DNA of 64,000 nucleotides, taken from contig CANLSQ010000002.1 in NCBI GenBank assembly GCA_947493955.1, positions 186,001 to 250,000 of the forward strand, read 5' to 3'. The notes under the pieces were generated by a model. That model saw nothing but the letters and a program-made list of their open reading frames with translations. It had not been told where the DNA came from and ran no database searches. Shown here piece after piece: positions 16,974 to 26,216 of the stretch; positions within the stretch are counted from its first letter, which is position 1; each line of letters begins with the position of its first letter. The stretch comes from an uncultured Sphingomonadaceae bacterium. Lineage in GTDB: Bacteria > Pseudomonadota > Alphaproteobacteria > Sphingomonadales > Sphingomonadaceae. The position numbers and the translations under genes were made by a program.

Positions 16974-17744
16974 TCAATTCGTCTTGTCACTTCGCATCGC
17001 CGCGACTTCCTGACGCAGTCCGCGTATCTCCTCCAGGATGATGTCCCGCTGAGCACTTTGTTCTTCGTCCGCTTCCTCGTGCATTGCATTGACGATGATC
17101 GCGATGAACAGGTTGAGCACTACAAAGGATGTCACCAGAACAAAGGGCACGAAAAACGCCCAGGCCCATGGATAGACTTCCATGATCGGGCGGACGATGC
17201 CCATCGACCAACTTTCCAGCGTCATGATCTGGAACAGTGAATAAAGCGATGCGCCGACCGAACCGAACCATTGCGGAAAGGAGCCGCCGAAAAGTTTCGT
17301 CGCCATCACCGCCGCGACATAGAAAATCAGGCCCAGCAGCAGGATTACCGATCCCATGGACGGTATCGCGGAAAGCAGGCCTTGCACGACCTGACGCATT
17401 TTCGGCATGGCAGAGACCAGACGGAAAGCGCGGACAATGCGAAGCGCGCGAAGAATTGCGAAATTTCCGCCCAGTGGCAGCAGCGCGGCCGAGACGATGA
17501 CAAAGTCGAAATTATTCCAGCCGCTGCGGAAAAACTGCAAGCGGTAAACCAGCAGCTTTAGAAGAATTTCGACTACAAAAATGGTGATCGCGATCTGGTC
17601 CAGAGCGATCAGAACCGGGCCGAACGATGCCATCATTCCGGCCGATGTTTCCAGTCCGATAACAATCGCATTGATGACAATCACCGCCATGATCGCATTT
17701 TGAAACAGGGATGATTCGATCAAGCTTTTGATCTTCTGGATCAC
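16974..17744 (-). CDS. Bacterial voltage-gated sodium channel (NaChBac/NavAb family)
   Basis: 256 residues, the single-domain six-TM size. S1-S4 are recognisable and S4 carries four spaced arginines (R99, R102, R105, R108 in ILRALRIVRAFRLV). The pore helix and selectivity filter read TLESWSM at 175-181, identical to the NavAb filter, so the pore should conduct Na+. S6 ends LNLFIAIIVNAM, followed by an acidic neck and a coiled coil (about 226-252) that would join four subunits. Start is GTG. BacNav channels are linked to motility and pH homeostasis in marine or alkaline bacteria. Gene stands alone on its strand. Confidence 0.93.
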   Translation of the reverse strand: MIQKIKSLIESSLFQNAIMAVIVINAIVIGLETSAGMMASFGPVLIALDQIAITIFVVEILLKLLVYRLQFFRSGWNNFDFVIVSAALLPLGGNFAILRALRIVRAFRLVSAMPKMRQVVQGLLSAIPSMGSVILLLGLIFYVAAVMATKLFGGSFPQWFGSVGASLYSLFQIMTLESWSMGIVRPIMEVYPWAWAFFVPFVLVTSFVVLNLFIAIIVNAMHEEADEEQSAQRDIILEEIRGLRQEVAAMRSDKTN

Positions 17745-17852
17745 TAGGCGTACCTTTTTTGACTTTGAATTCTGCCATTTGGCGATTTAACATCGTCGGA
17801 TCAAGTCACGATTGACCGCTTTGCCGCTCTTGCCATCTGTGGTCGGCTCCGC

Positions 17853-17874
17853 TATAGTTTCATTTGTAACTATA
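17853..17874 (+). promoter_or_regulatory. Inverted repeat upstream of hppD
   Basis: TATAGTT-N8-AACTATA, perfect 7-base arms, spans 17853-17874, 27 bases before the hppD start. Such a dyad suits a MarR, GntR or IclR-type repressor of tyrosine catabolism. No regulator of those families lies in this window next to hppD; an Lrp-family gene lies at the end of the cluster. Confidence 0.5.
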
Positions 17875-17901
17875 TTGCTCTACTCTGTAAGGAATGCATC
17901 C

Positions 17902-19005
17902 ATGGCTGATCTTTTCGAAAACCCGGCTGGCCTTGATGGCTTTGAATTTGTGGAATTTTGTGCGCCGGAAAAAGGCGTGCTCGAACCTGTTTTCGAAGTC
18001 ATGGGCTTTACCCGCATTGCGCAGCATCGTTCCAAGGATGTGCATTTGTGGCGCCAGGGACAGATCAACCTGATCATCAACTATGAACCGAAATCGGCGG
18101 CCTGGTATTTCGCTCGCGAACATGGTCCGTCAGCTTGCGGTATGGCTTTCCGGGTCAAGGATGCACGAAAAGCTTACGCGCATCTGCTGGGAAAAGGCGC
18201 GGAACCCGTGGCAGTTGAAACCGGCCCGATGGAACTGCATATCCCGGCCATTCGCGGCATTGGCGGCGCGATTCTCTATCTGGTCGATCGCTATGCTGAT
18301 GAAGAACGGGGCGATGCGCTGTCCATCTACGATATCGACTTTGAATATCTGCGCGGTGTTGACCGCAATCCGGTCGGCGCAGGGTTCGACATTATCGACC
18401 ACCTGACCCATAATGTTTATGGCGGACGGATGGCCTATTGGGCAGATTATTACGAGACGCTGTTTAATTTCCGCGAGATTCGCTTCTTTGACATCAAGGG
18501 CGAATATACCGGCCTGACGTCCAAGGCGCTGACCGCTCCCGATGGCAAAATCCGCATCCCGCTTAATGAAGAAGGCGAAGGCGGCAAGGGTCAGATCGAG
18601 GAATTTCTGCGTGAATTTAACGGCGAAGGCATTCAGCATATCGCCCTTATCTGTGACGATTTGGTCGCCTGCTGGGACCGGCTCAAGACACTCGGCGTTC
18701 CGTTCATGACGGCTCCGCCCAATACCTATTATGAGATGCTCGATGAGCGCTTGCCGGGCCATGGCGAGGATGCCAGCGCGCTGCAAAGTCGCGGGATATT
18801 GCTCGATGGTACCACAGAAGGCGGTCAACCCCGGCTTCTGCTGCAGATTTTCGCCGAGCCGCAAATAGGCCCGGTCTTCTTCGAGTTTATTCAGCGCAAA
18901 GGCGATGACGGCTTTGGCGAAGGCAATTTCAAGGCGCTGTTTGAAAGCATCGAGCGCGATCAGGTTGCGCGCGGCGTGCTTAATGTGGAAGAACCCGCAG
19001 AATGA
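17902..19005 (+). CDS. hpd: 4-hydroxyphenylpyruvate dioxygenase
   Basis: 367 residues from ATG 17902 (AAGGA upstream); an upstream in-frame hydrophobic stretch is not part of the protein. The three iron ligands of the family can be placed at H167 in [12 protein letters not shown]246 in IQHIALI and E328 in FFEFIQRKG. It oxidises 4-hydroxyphenylpyruvate to homogentisate, the second step of tyrosine degradation. The C-terminal [14 protein letters not shown] is characteristic. The stop overlaps the next gene by four bases. Confidence 0.96.
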   Translation: MADLFENPAGLDGFEFVEFCAPEKGVLEPVFEVMGFTRIAQHRSKDVHLWRQGQINLIINYEPKSAAWYFAREHGPSACGMAFRVKDARKAYAHLLGKGAEPVAVETGPMELHIPAIRGIGGAILYLVDRYADEERGDALSIYDIDFEYLRGVDRNPVGAGFDIIDHLTHNVYGGRMAYWADYYETLFNFREIRFFDIKGEYTGLTSKALTAPDGKIRIPLNEEGEGGKGQIEEFLREFNGEGIQHIALICDDLVACWDRLKTLGVPFMTAPPNTYYEMLDERLPGHGEDASALQSRGILLDGTTEGGQPRLLLQIFAEPQIGPVFFEFIQRKGDDGFGEGNFKALFESIERDQVARGVLNVEEPAE

Positions 19006-19553
19006 CATCTGCACCCAATCTTTCCGGCATTCATCATGTCGCCTATCGCTGCAAGGATGCGAAGGAAACCACAGAGTTTTATCAGCGCGTGATGGGCATG
19101 GAATTTGACCTGGCCTTTGCCGAGAACGAAGTGCCTTCGACCGGTGAATATGATCCCTACATGCACATCTTTCTCGATGCCGGGGGCGGGAACATCCTGG
19201 CCTTTTTCGAGCTGCCCGAGCAGCCGGAAATGGGCAAGGATCCGAACACACCGACATGGGTGCAGCATATTGCGTTCAAGGTGGATACGCTGGAGGAACT
19301 GCTGGCCGCCAAGGCCAATGCCGAAGCCGAGGGGCTTGAAGTGCTGGGTCCCACCCATCATGGTATTTTCAAATCCATCTATTTTTTCGATCCCAATGGT
19401 CACCGGCTGGAAATTGCCTGCGATATCGGGACCGACAAAGAGATGAAGGAGCTGCGCCGCGTCGCGCCCGAAATGCTCGAAGAATGGAGCCGCACCAAAA
19501 AGGCACCGCAACATGCCGCATGGCTGCACGAGAAAGCGCGCGACGAACATTAA
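19002..19553 (+). CDS. VOC (glyoxalase/dioxygenase superfamily) protein
   Basis: 183 residues with two beta-alpha-beta-beta-beta modules. Metal-ligand candidates are present at [19 protein letters not shown] and HRLEIACDI, so it is probably a metalloenzyme. It is translationally coupled to hppD (ATGA) and followed by the fumarylacetoacetase gene. No homogentisate dioxygenase or maleylacetoacetate isomerase gene is seen nearby, so a role in that middle part of the tyrosine pathway is conceivable, but unproven; the size and fold are not those of HmgA. Confidence 0.78.
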   Translation: MTSAPNLSGIHHVAYRCKDAKETTEFYQRVMGMEFDLAFAENEVPSTGEYDPYMHIFLDAGGGNILAFFELPEQPEMGKDPNTPTWVQHIAFKVDTLEELLAAKANAEAEGLEVLGPTHHGIFKSIYFFDPNGHRLEIACDIGTDKEMKELRRVAPEMLEEWSRTKKAPQHAAWLHEKARDEH

Positions 19554-19618
19554 ACGCGCATGTTGATTGTTGCCGCGTTCCGGCGCACTATCCGTTTTCA
19601 ACAAAAGATGGGAACTCT

Positions 19619-20635
19619 ATGAAACTCGCGACGCTGAAAAATGACACACGCGACGGCCGGCTGGTCGTCGTCTCGAAAGATCTGACCCGTTGCTGCGAAG
19701 CGAATAATATAGCCCCGACCCTGCAAGCTGCCCTCGACAATTGGGAAGACTGCGCACCGAAGCTGGAAGCCCTCTACCGGGATGTCGAGCATCAGGTTGT
19801 CCCATGCGAACGCTTCCATGAAAATGACGCCCATTCGCCGTTACCGCGGGCCTATCAATGGGCTGATGGCAGCGCCTATATCAACCATGTCGAATTGGTG
19901 CGCAAAGCGCGCGGCGCCGAAGTACCGGAGAGCTTTTACAGCGACCCGCTCATGTATCAAGGCGGCTCCGACGCGTTTCTTGGCCCCCGTGAGGATATCC
20001 CGCTGGGCGATCCGAAATGGGGCTGCGACATGGAAGGCGAGGTTGCGGTGATAACCGACGACGTTCCGATGGGCGTTGGTGCGGAAGCGGCCGCGGGTCA
20101 CATCAAACTGGTCATGCTATGCAACGACGTATCCTTGCGCGGCCTGATTCCCGGAGAACTCGCCAAGGGCTTCGGTTTTTTCCAGTCCAAGCCGCCGAGC
20201 GCTTTCTCACCGGTCTGCGTGACACCCGATGAACTGGGTGATGCATGGAGAGGATCGGTGATCCACCTGCCGCTACAGGTCGACTATAACCGCGAGCCCT
20301 TTGGCCGTGCCAATGCCGGCGTGGATGCGACCTTCAGTCTGGCGGACCTCGTCGCCCATGCGGCGAAAACACGGCCGCTATGTGCGGGGACGATTATCGG
20401 TTCGGGCACGGTGTCCAATCAGGATGCCGATGGTGGCGCCGGCAAGCCGGTGTCCGAAGGCGGTCTCGGCTATAGCTGCATCGCTGAAATCCGGATGATC
20501 GAAACCATTGCCGATGGCGAAGCGAAGACGCCATTCATGAGCGCTGGCGATACGGTTAAGGTGCAGATGCTGGACGAGGATGGCCATTCGATTTTCGGGG
20601 CGATCCGGCAGGAAGTGGTGGCGGTCAAATTATAA
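19619..20635 (+). CDS. fahA: Fumarylacetoacetate hydrolase family protein
   Basis: 338 residues from ATG 19619. The C-terminal FAH fold includes LMYQGGSDAFLGPREDIPLGDPKWG, the metal-site acids in CDMEGEVAVITDDVPMG, VMLCNDVSLRG, and SGTVSNQD. It is assigned to the last tyrosine step, splitting fumarylacetoacetate into fumarate and acetoacetate, because it follows hppD. A stand-alone two-domain architecture similar to other bacterial FahA is consistent. Its end overlaps the converging Lrp-type gene by six bases. Confidence 0.9.
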   Translation: MKLATLKNDTRDGRLVVVSKDLTRCCEANNIAPTLQAALDNWEDCAPKLEALYRDVEHQVVPCERFHENDAHSPLPRAYQWADGSAYINHVELVRKARGAEVPESFYSDPLMYQGGSDAFLGPREDIPLGDPKWGCDMEGEVAVITDDVPMGVGAEAAAGHIKLVMLCNDVSLRGLIPGELAKGFGFFQSKPPSAFSPVCVTPDELGDAWRGSVIHLPLQVDYNREPFGRANAGVDATFSLADLVAHAAKTRPLCAGTIIGSGTVSNQDADGGAGKPVSEGGLGYSCIAEIRMIETIADGEAKTPFMSAGDTVKVQMLDEDGHSIFGAIRQEVVAVKL

Positions 20636-21088
20636 AGGCACCGCCGTCTCGTATTTAATCCGCTCCATGGCAAAGCTCGCGGACACATCGGACAGCGGCA
20701 CCGCCTTGATCAGCTTTTTATATACTCGGTCATAGTCCGCCATATCGCGCACGAGCAGTTTCAGCAGATAATCCACCTCTCCGGCCATGCGGTAAAACTC
20801 GACCACCTCATCAATCGAAGATGCGGCAGCGGCAAATTTCTCCAGCCATTTGTCGCTATGATCATTGGTGCGCACAGCAACAAAGGCGGTCATGCCAAGG
20901 CCAACCGCCTCCGGTTCCACGATCGCCACCCGCCGTGCAATAATGCCGTCCGCTTCCAGCCGTTTGACCCGCCGCCAGCAGGCGTTGGTCGACAGGCTAA
21001 GCTGCGCCGCCAGATTTTCCAGCGACAAGCTCGCATCCTGCTGCAAAGCTTTCAGGATATTTCGATCGTTGTCATCAATATTTTTCAT
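20630..21088 (-). CDS. Lrp/AsnC family transcriptional regulator
   Basis: 152 residues from ATG 21088; another ATG lies four codons upstream at 21100. The N-terminal AsnC HTH reads IDDNDRNILKALQQDASLSLENLAAQLSLSTNACWRRVKRLEADG in order (positions 3-45), and a RAM ligand domain follows (AFVAVRTNDHSDKWLEKFA, FYRMAGEVDYLLKLLVRDMADY). Lrp-type regulators sense amino acids. Placed convergent to the tyrosine catabolic genes and divergent from the SBF transporter, it may control either; an amino-acid ligand such as tyrosine would fit. Confidence 0.92.
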   Translation of the reverse strand: MKNIDDNDRNILKALQQDASLSLENLAAQLSLSTNACWRRVKRLEADGIIARRVAIVEPEAVGLGMTAFVAVRTNDHSDKWLEKFAAAASSIDEVVEFYRMAGEVDYLLKLLVRDMADYDRVYKKLIKAVPLSDVSASFAMERIKYETAVPL

Positions 21089-21283
21089 GATATCGTCCAT
21101 AAACAGAATATTATCACATGAATTCTTCATTCCAAGTAAATTGTGAAAAATGGAAATGGCCTGCCGGTTGATATTCTTTTTGACCTGATGACGATGGATT
21201 TGAATAGCTGGATATTTGAAACGAACTTGCGCTAAGCAGATCATTGACGACTACAACTCGCGTCAACAAAGCCTGGAGATCAA

Positions 21284-22201
21284 ATGGCTACTTTCTATAT
21301 CGAGCACGAATATTGGTTCGCCGTATTTCAGCTGGTACTTGCGATGCTGGGCATGGGCGCGACGCTTACGCTTCGGGATTTTAAAGAGATATTGTTCGAA
21401 CCAAAAGCCGTAACAAGCGGTTCATTGATACAGCTGCTGCTAGTGCCGGCCGTGGCCTTTATGTTTATTCACGCTTTTGGCATTGCAGGCGGAGTTGCAT
21501 TCGGGATTGCCTTGATCGCCGCTATTCCGGGTGGCACGACCTCCAATATCTTTACGCACTTTGCCCGGGGTAATGTGGCATTGTCGATCACCATCACGGC
21601 ATTGACCACCATAGCCTGTCTGGTGACGACACCACTGATCCTCGAATTTCTTATCGCTCAATATATGCCCGATGACTTTATTATGCCGCGCGGGCAGATC
21701 ATGACGGAAATCGCGTTAAACCTTTTACTGCCGCTGGCGGCGGGCATGGTTTATTTGCGTCTATTCCCGCGTTCTGCAGCAACATTCTCCAAATGGTGTG
21801 TACGGGGCTCTCTATTGGGAATAATATTGATCGTCTTTGGCTCCTCCATGTCCGGACGGCTGGATGTTAGTACGTTCGGCGTGGACAATATGTTCACGAT
21901 CATATTGCTGATTTTGGTGTTGGCAGTGTCAAGCTGGCTTATTTGTCGAACGTTGCGCTTATCCTCCATCGATTCCACGGCGATTGATATGGAAGTGGTT
22001 GTCCGCAATATTAATCTGGGGATCATGCTCAAGGCATCGCTGTTCCCGGCGGTAGTGGGCGAACCTGATCCGGTTGGCGATATGGTGCTGTTCTCGTTAC
22101 TATTTTATGGGGTTGTACAGATGATGATCGCAGTGGGGTTAATCAGTTGGGGGCGGCATAAAAACCGGGCCGCGATCTTTGGTCGTGATGCGGCGATATA
22201 A
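21284..22201 (+). CDS. Bile acid:sodium symporter (SBF) family transporter
   Basis: 305 residues with about nine to ten hydrophobic segments and the SBF-type segments AAIPGGTTSNIFTHFARGNVALSI (positions 84-107) and LNLLLPLAAGMVYLRLFP. GGAG lies shortly before the ATG. The family couples Na+ to uptake of bile acids, organic anions or keto acids. Divergent from the Lrp-type gene with 195 bases between; an aromatic or keto-acid substrate is a guess from context. Confidence 0.88.
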   Translation: MATFYIEHEYWFAVFQLVLAMLGMGATLTLRDFKEILFEPKAVTSGSLIQLLLVPAVAFMFIHAFGIAGGVAFGIALIAAIPGGTTSNIFTHFARGNVALSITITALTTIACLVTTPLILEFLIAQYMPDDFIMPRGQIMTEIALNLLLPLAAGMVYLRLFPRSAATFSKWCVRGSLLGIILIVFGSSMSGRLDVSTFGVDNMFTIILLILVLAVSSWLICRTLRLSSIDSTAIDMEVVVRNINLGIMLKASLFPAVVGEPDPVGDMVLFSLLFYGVVQMMIAVGLISWGRHKNRAAIFGRDAAI

Positions 22202-22266
22202 CGGTCCCGACCATGATGCGCTTCCTCGCTCCATCGGCCAACATCCGGTCGCCTCTTTAGCCCGGT

Positions 22267-23250
22267 TCAGGGCCCCAACATCACCTCTCCGCCCGCAAAA
22301 TGCATGGCGTCGGCTCGGTCCTGCGCAAGCAGCAGCGGTCCGTCGAGATCCACCCAGTCAGCCCGCTGCGCCAGCGCAAAGGCCGGACGAATGGCGAGCG
22401 AGGTTGAGAGCATGCAGCCGACCATTAGTTTCAGCCCCGCCTGCTCTGCGGCATCGGCGATGCGTATCGCCTCGGTCAAGCCGCCGGCCTTGTCGAGCTT
22501 GATATTTACGGCTTGATAGTAGGGCGCAAGCGCTGGAATGTCGGCGCTGGTGTGGCAGCTTTCATCGGCGCAGAGCGGTATCGGCGAGCGAAGACCGGCG
22601 AGCAGGTCGTCGCGTCCGGCACTGACCGGCTGTTCGATCAACTCGACGCCCCATTGGGCCAAGGCTGCGGCCTCCGCGCCGATATCAAGATCGTTCCAGC
22701 TTTCATTAGCATCCACGATCAGGCGGGCATCTGGCGCACCGCGATGAACGGCGGCAACACGGGCGTGGTCGTCGCTGCCAGATAGCTTGAGCTTGAGCAG
22801 GTTATGGGTATCGGCGGCCGCGCGGGCATCGACCTCCATCTGTGCCGGATCACCCAGCGAGATGGTGAAGGCGGTGGTCAACGGCCCGGGTTCCGGCAGA
22901 GAGGCATGAAGCCACAGCGGCTGGTCAAGTTCCCGACATTCCAGATCCCAAAGCGCACAGTCCAGCGCATTACGGGCCGCACCTCTTGGCATGTGTTCAA
23001 GCAGGGTGAGCCGGTCAAACTGGGGATAGGCGCTGGCGAAGTCTTCTATGGCAGCGACGCAGTTTTCTGCGGTTTCGCCCTCATAATAGATCGGGGTAGC
23101 CTCGCCGACACCCTGATGCGTCCCGTCGCTGACCGTACAGATGACGACATCAACATGGGTCTTGGCCCCGCGGCTTATGACGAAAGACCCGTTGACCGGC
23201 CAGCGCTCGGCACTGGCGGAGACAGAAAGGGGAGCGGCGGGTAATGTCAT
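22267..23250 (-). CDS. Dipeptide epimerase (L-Ala-D/L-Glu epimerase type), enolase superfamily
   Basis: 327 residues. The enolase-superfamily active site is complete: the KxK pair in LLKLKLSGSDD, metal ligands in IVDANESW, ELIEQPV and LCADESCH, the opposing lysine in NIKLDKAGG, and GCMLSTSLAIRPA near the C-terminus. Such enzymes epimerise muropeptide-derived dipeptides for recycling. Single gene, downstream of which is the convergent SBF transporter. Substrate class is reasonably sure; exact dipeptide is not. Confidence 0.88.
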   Translation of the reverse strand: MTLPAAPLSVSASAERWPVNGSFVISRGAKTHVDVVICTVSDGTHQGVGEATPIYYEGETAENCVAAIEDFASAYPQFDRLTLLEHMPRGAARNALDCALWDLECRELDQPLWLHASLPEPGPLTTAFTISLGDPAQMEVDARAAADTHNLLKLKLSGSDDHARVAAVHRGAPDARLIVDANESWNDLDIGAEAAALAQWGVELIEQPVSAGRDDLLAGLRSPIPLCADESCHTSADIPALAPYYQAVNIKLDKAGGLTEAIRIADAAEQAGLKLMVGCMLSTSLAIRPAFALAQRADWVDLDGPLLLAQDRADAMHFAGGEVMLGP

Positions 23251-23318
23251 ATGATGATCGTAGCGGACGGGGCGCGCCTGTCATCTGCTTTGTGGTGGTG
23301 GATATGATCGGCCAGAGA

Positions 23319-24713
23319 TCAGGAGGCAGCTTGCGACCAGTTGCCGGCCGGAACACGCTTCGCAATCGGGTTCCATTTCGCTTCCTGCGAGCGGCGAGTA
23401 AGGTAAGTATCTAGACCGATTTGCAGGGCAACCAGCATATAGACGAACGGCTGAAACGCGACGCCCACGAAAAGTGAGCCGACCATGTAGATGATATGCG
23501 CATTTTCCAGCGCGATAGCGAGCGGGGCGACCCACATCTCGCTTTCCTTGGTCGTCTTGCGATAGCGCCTTCGTAGCACCTCCATGCGCCAGATTCCGCC
23601 TATGTGAATGAACAGCCACAGGGCCAGACCGGAATAGCCCTGTTCGCCGAGCATTTCGAAATAGCTGCTGTGGAAGGCGCGGGCTTCATCGACCACTTCA
23701 ATCGGGCCCTGATCCTCCAGCTCGTAGTCATACTCCTGTTCCGGCTCGTCGGCTTTTTTGTCGGGCGCCAGTTCGTAACGCAGCTTGTTAAGCCGGTAGA
23801 CGTTGAACCCGCCGCCCATCGGATTGGCATTGGCATATTCAATTGTCCACTCCCACACAGCGATGCGGGTCGAGGCGGACTCATCGGCCTTATAATTCTG
23901 GATCGTGCCCATGCGCTCCGAAAAGCTTTGCGGCAGGAAAGGGATCGCCATCAAACCGACGGTCACCGCCAGCCCGGCGTAGAGGAACCGGTATTTGACG
24001 AAGCGCAGCTGCAACACCGCCAGCACGGCAATACACACCAGCCCGGTGCGCGCCTGTGTGCCCACGGGGATCAGCAGCGCCGCAAAGACCAGCGCCATAG
24101 TGAAATATTTGACCCGCCAGTCAGGAGGAAAGATCGTGCCATGTCTGGAAAGCCAGAGCATCAGCGGAATGATGGCAATCGCCACCATCGAGATGATCGA
24201 GCCTTCGTAAAGCCCGGCATTGTCGTCAATCAGCAGCACCAGTGCACCATAACCGCCGCCCGAACCCAGTGTCTTGATACCGCCGGTGATGATGAGTGTC
24301 GCGGCACAGAGCACCATGAACAGGGTCAGCGCCTCGATACGCAGCTTGGTTCTGAGCGTAAGCGGCAGGAAAATGGCAAAAACCAGGGCCTTCCAGACCC
24401 AGTCCCATTTTTCCATCGCATCTTCCGGCAAAGCGCCCTGAAAACTGGTGTAACCGCAATAGATAAGCAGAATGACCATCGCGCCCTGCCGCACCGAAAA
24501 GCGGACGTCTTTCTTGTCATCAGCCACCATGAACCCGAGAAACGCCATGCCGAACACGATCAGCGAAAGCGGCACGGAATTGAGCAGAAAATAGCTCAGT
24601 CGCTGGGGTGCGACAATGTCGATATAGGCATAGACCAAAGTGAAGATGAACGGCCGCTTGAACGCCAGAAAGAGCAGGGCGAGCAGATAGGCGACAAAGA
24701 CCAGATCACGCAT
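23319..24713 (-). CDS. Putative O-glycosylation ligase, exosortase A system-associated
   Basis: 464 residues from the ATG at 24713, which gives the family-like start MRDLVFVAYLLALLFLAF; an ATG at 24788 would add 25 residues and is less likely. About ten TM segments are seen with the Wzy/ligase-like loop containing NPMGGGFNVYRLNKLR and ARAFHSSYFEMLGEQGYSGL. It matches the PEP-CTERM/exosortase A-associated O-antigen-ligase-like family (TIGR03097 group). It should ligate or polymerise a glycan at the inner membrane. No exosortase or PEP-CTERM protein is in this window. Confidence 0.85.
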   Translation of the reverse strand: MRDLVFVAYLLALLFLAFKRPFIFTLVYAYIDIVAPQRLSYFLLNSVPLSLIVFGMAFLGFMVADDKKDVRFSVRQGAMVILLIYCGYTSFQGALPEDAMEKWDWVWKALVFAIFLPLTLRTKLRIEALTLFMVLCAATLIITGGIKTLGSGGGYGALVLLIDDNAGLYEGSIISMVAIAIIPLMLWLSRHGTIFPPDWRVKYFTMALVFAALLIPVGTQARTGLVCIAVLAVLQLRFVKYRFLYAGLAVTVGLMAIPFLPQSFSERMGTIQNYKADESASTRIAVWEWTIEYANANPMGGGFNVYRLNKLRYELAPDKKADEPEQEYDYELEDQGPIEVVDEARAFHSSYFEMLGEQGYSGLALWLFIHIGGIWRMEVLRRRYRKTTKESEMWVAPLAIALENAHIIYMVGSLFVGVAFQPFVYMLVALQIGLDTYLTRRSQEAKWNPIAKRVPAGNWSQAAS

Positions 24714-24982
24714 CGGATGGGCTTTGCGACTGGTTTCTGGCGGCGTGAAAGCCCTCGGGCTCTGCGTCGGGTTCAGGCGGGTCCTCATGGTCGAGGTCCG
24801 GGCGGTGAATCAGCCGCCATACTGCAATCAACAGCAACCCGTGCGTCAGAGCGATGGAAAAATTATCGATCATATGGAGTTTGGCGGCCTCAACTAACGC
24901 ATCAGATTCATATCTACATCTGCACGCGATACAGGCTTTGGGTTGACGGGACGTTAATCCTTTTCAGGCAAGGACTTGTGCG

Positions 24983-26215
24983 ATGACACGCATCTTGCAC
25001 ATATTGGACCATAGCCTGCCCCTGCACAGCGGATATTGCTTTCGCACCCGGGCGATCATGAAGGCCCAGATTGCGAGCGGCCTGCAAGTCGCCGGCGTGA
25101 CCGGCGTGCGCCAGGACCAGCACGGGTTTGAGGCGAAAACACCTCTAGAACAAGCCGACGGGCTGGATTTCTTTCGCACTCTGACGGATGTGCAAGGTCC
25201 ATCTCCGGTGCGTGAGTGGCGCGAGATATCGGTCTTTTCCGACCGGATTTCTCAGGTGGTTCAGGAGTGGCGGCCGGATGTCCTGCATGCCCACAGTCCG
25301 GCGCTAAATGGATTGGCCGCTTTGCGGGTGGCCCAAAAGACGGGGCTACCGTTGCTCTATGAGATCAGAGCATTCTGGGAAGATGCCGCGGTCGGTAACG
25401 GGACGGGCCGTGAGGCTAGTCCGCGCTATTGGCTGACGCGGCAGCTTGAAAACCATGTCGTAAATGGTGCCGATGCCGTGGCGGTGATTTGTGAGGGACT
25501 GAAATCAGATCTGGTCGCGCGCGGTGTTGCCAATGAGAAAATAACCGTTTCGCCTAATGGCGTGGATATGGCCCTGTTCGGCAAACCGCGCACTCCGGAC
25601 GAAGAATTGCGCAGCAAATTGGGGCTGAAGGGCAAATCCGTGCTGGGCTTTATTGGCAGCTTTTATGATTATGAGGGGCTGGATGATCTTGTTGCCGCCA
25701 TGCCGTCACTCAAAAAACTGTCTTCAGATGCACACTTGTTGCTGGTCGGTGGTGGTCCCATGGAACAAGCGCTCAAAGAGCAGGTAGACGCTTCATCCGC
25801 AAGCGGAGCAATCACCTTTACCGGTCGGGTGCCGCATGAAGAGGTGGAGCGTTATTACGGCCTGATGGATGTCATGGTCTATCCGCGCAAATCGATGCGG
25901 CTGACCGAACTGGTAACACCGCTCAAACCCTTGGAAGCCATGGCACAGGGACGGATGGTTGCAGCATCGGACATTGGCGGCCATCGCGAGTTGATTGAGG
26001 ATGGCGTCACCGGGACCCTGTTTCCGGCCGGTTCACCGGAAAAAATCGCCCGAAAACTGGACAAATTGCTGAAAAATCGTGCCCTCTGGCCACAAACCAT
26101 TGAGACAGCACGAAAATTTGTTGAGGCAGATCGTAACTGGTCGTCAAACATTTTGCGTTACAAACCTGTTTACCAAAGGTTGATCGCGCATAAATCCTAT
26201 GAGCGGGCGGCCTGA
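24983..26215 (+). CDS. Glycosyltransferase, exosortase A system-associated
   Basis: 410 residues, GT-B fold, family GT4. It begins ILHILDHSLPLHSGYCFRTRAI in order from residue 4, typical of the exosortase A-linked glycosyltransferase family (TIGR04063 group). The C-terminal nucleotide-sugar domain has GGPMEQALK, FTGRVPHEEVERYYG and the acidic SMRLTELVTPLKPLEAMA. It is divergent from the O-ligase with about 270 bases between start codons, and its stop is almost adjacent to the next gene. Function: addition of a sugar to the exopolysaccharide or protein-linked glycan on the cytoplasmic face. Confidence 0.9.
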   Translation: MTRILHILDHSLPLHSGYCFRTRAIMKAQIASGLQVAGVTGVRQDQHGFEAKTPLEQADGLDFFRTLTDVQGPSPVREWREISVFSDRISQVVQEWRPDVLHAHSPALNGLAALRVAQKTGLPLLYEIRAFWEDAAVGNGTGREASPRYWLTRQLENHVVNGADAVAVICEGLKSDLVARGVANEKITVSPNGVDMALFGKPRTPDEELRSKLGLKGKSVLGFIGSFYDYEGLDDLVAAMPSLKKLSSDAHLLLVGGGPMEQALKEQVDASSASGAITFTGRVPHEEVERYYGLMDVMVYPRKSMRLTELVTPLKPLEAMAQGRMVAASDIGGHRELIEDGVTGTLFPAGSPEKIARKLDKLLKNRALWPQTIETARKFVEADRNWSSNILRYKPVYQRLIAHKSYERAA

Positions 26216-26216
26216 G

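Noticed and set aside
18130-19257. 375-aa frame on the minus strand
   Set aside because: Antisense to hpd and VOC genes.
23604-24986. 460-aa frame on the plus strand
   Set aside because: Antisense to the O-ligase gene and charged/His-rich without domain.
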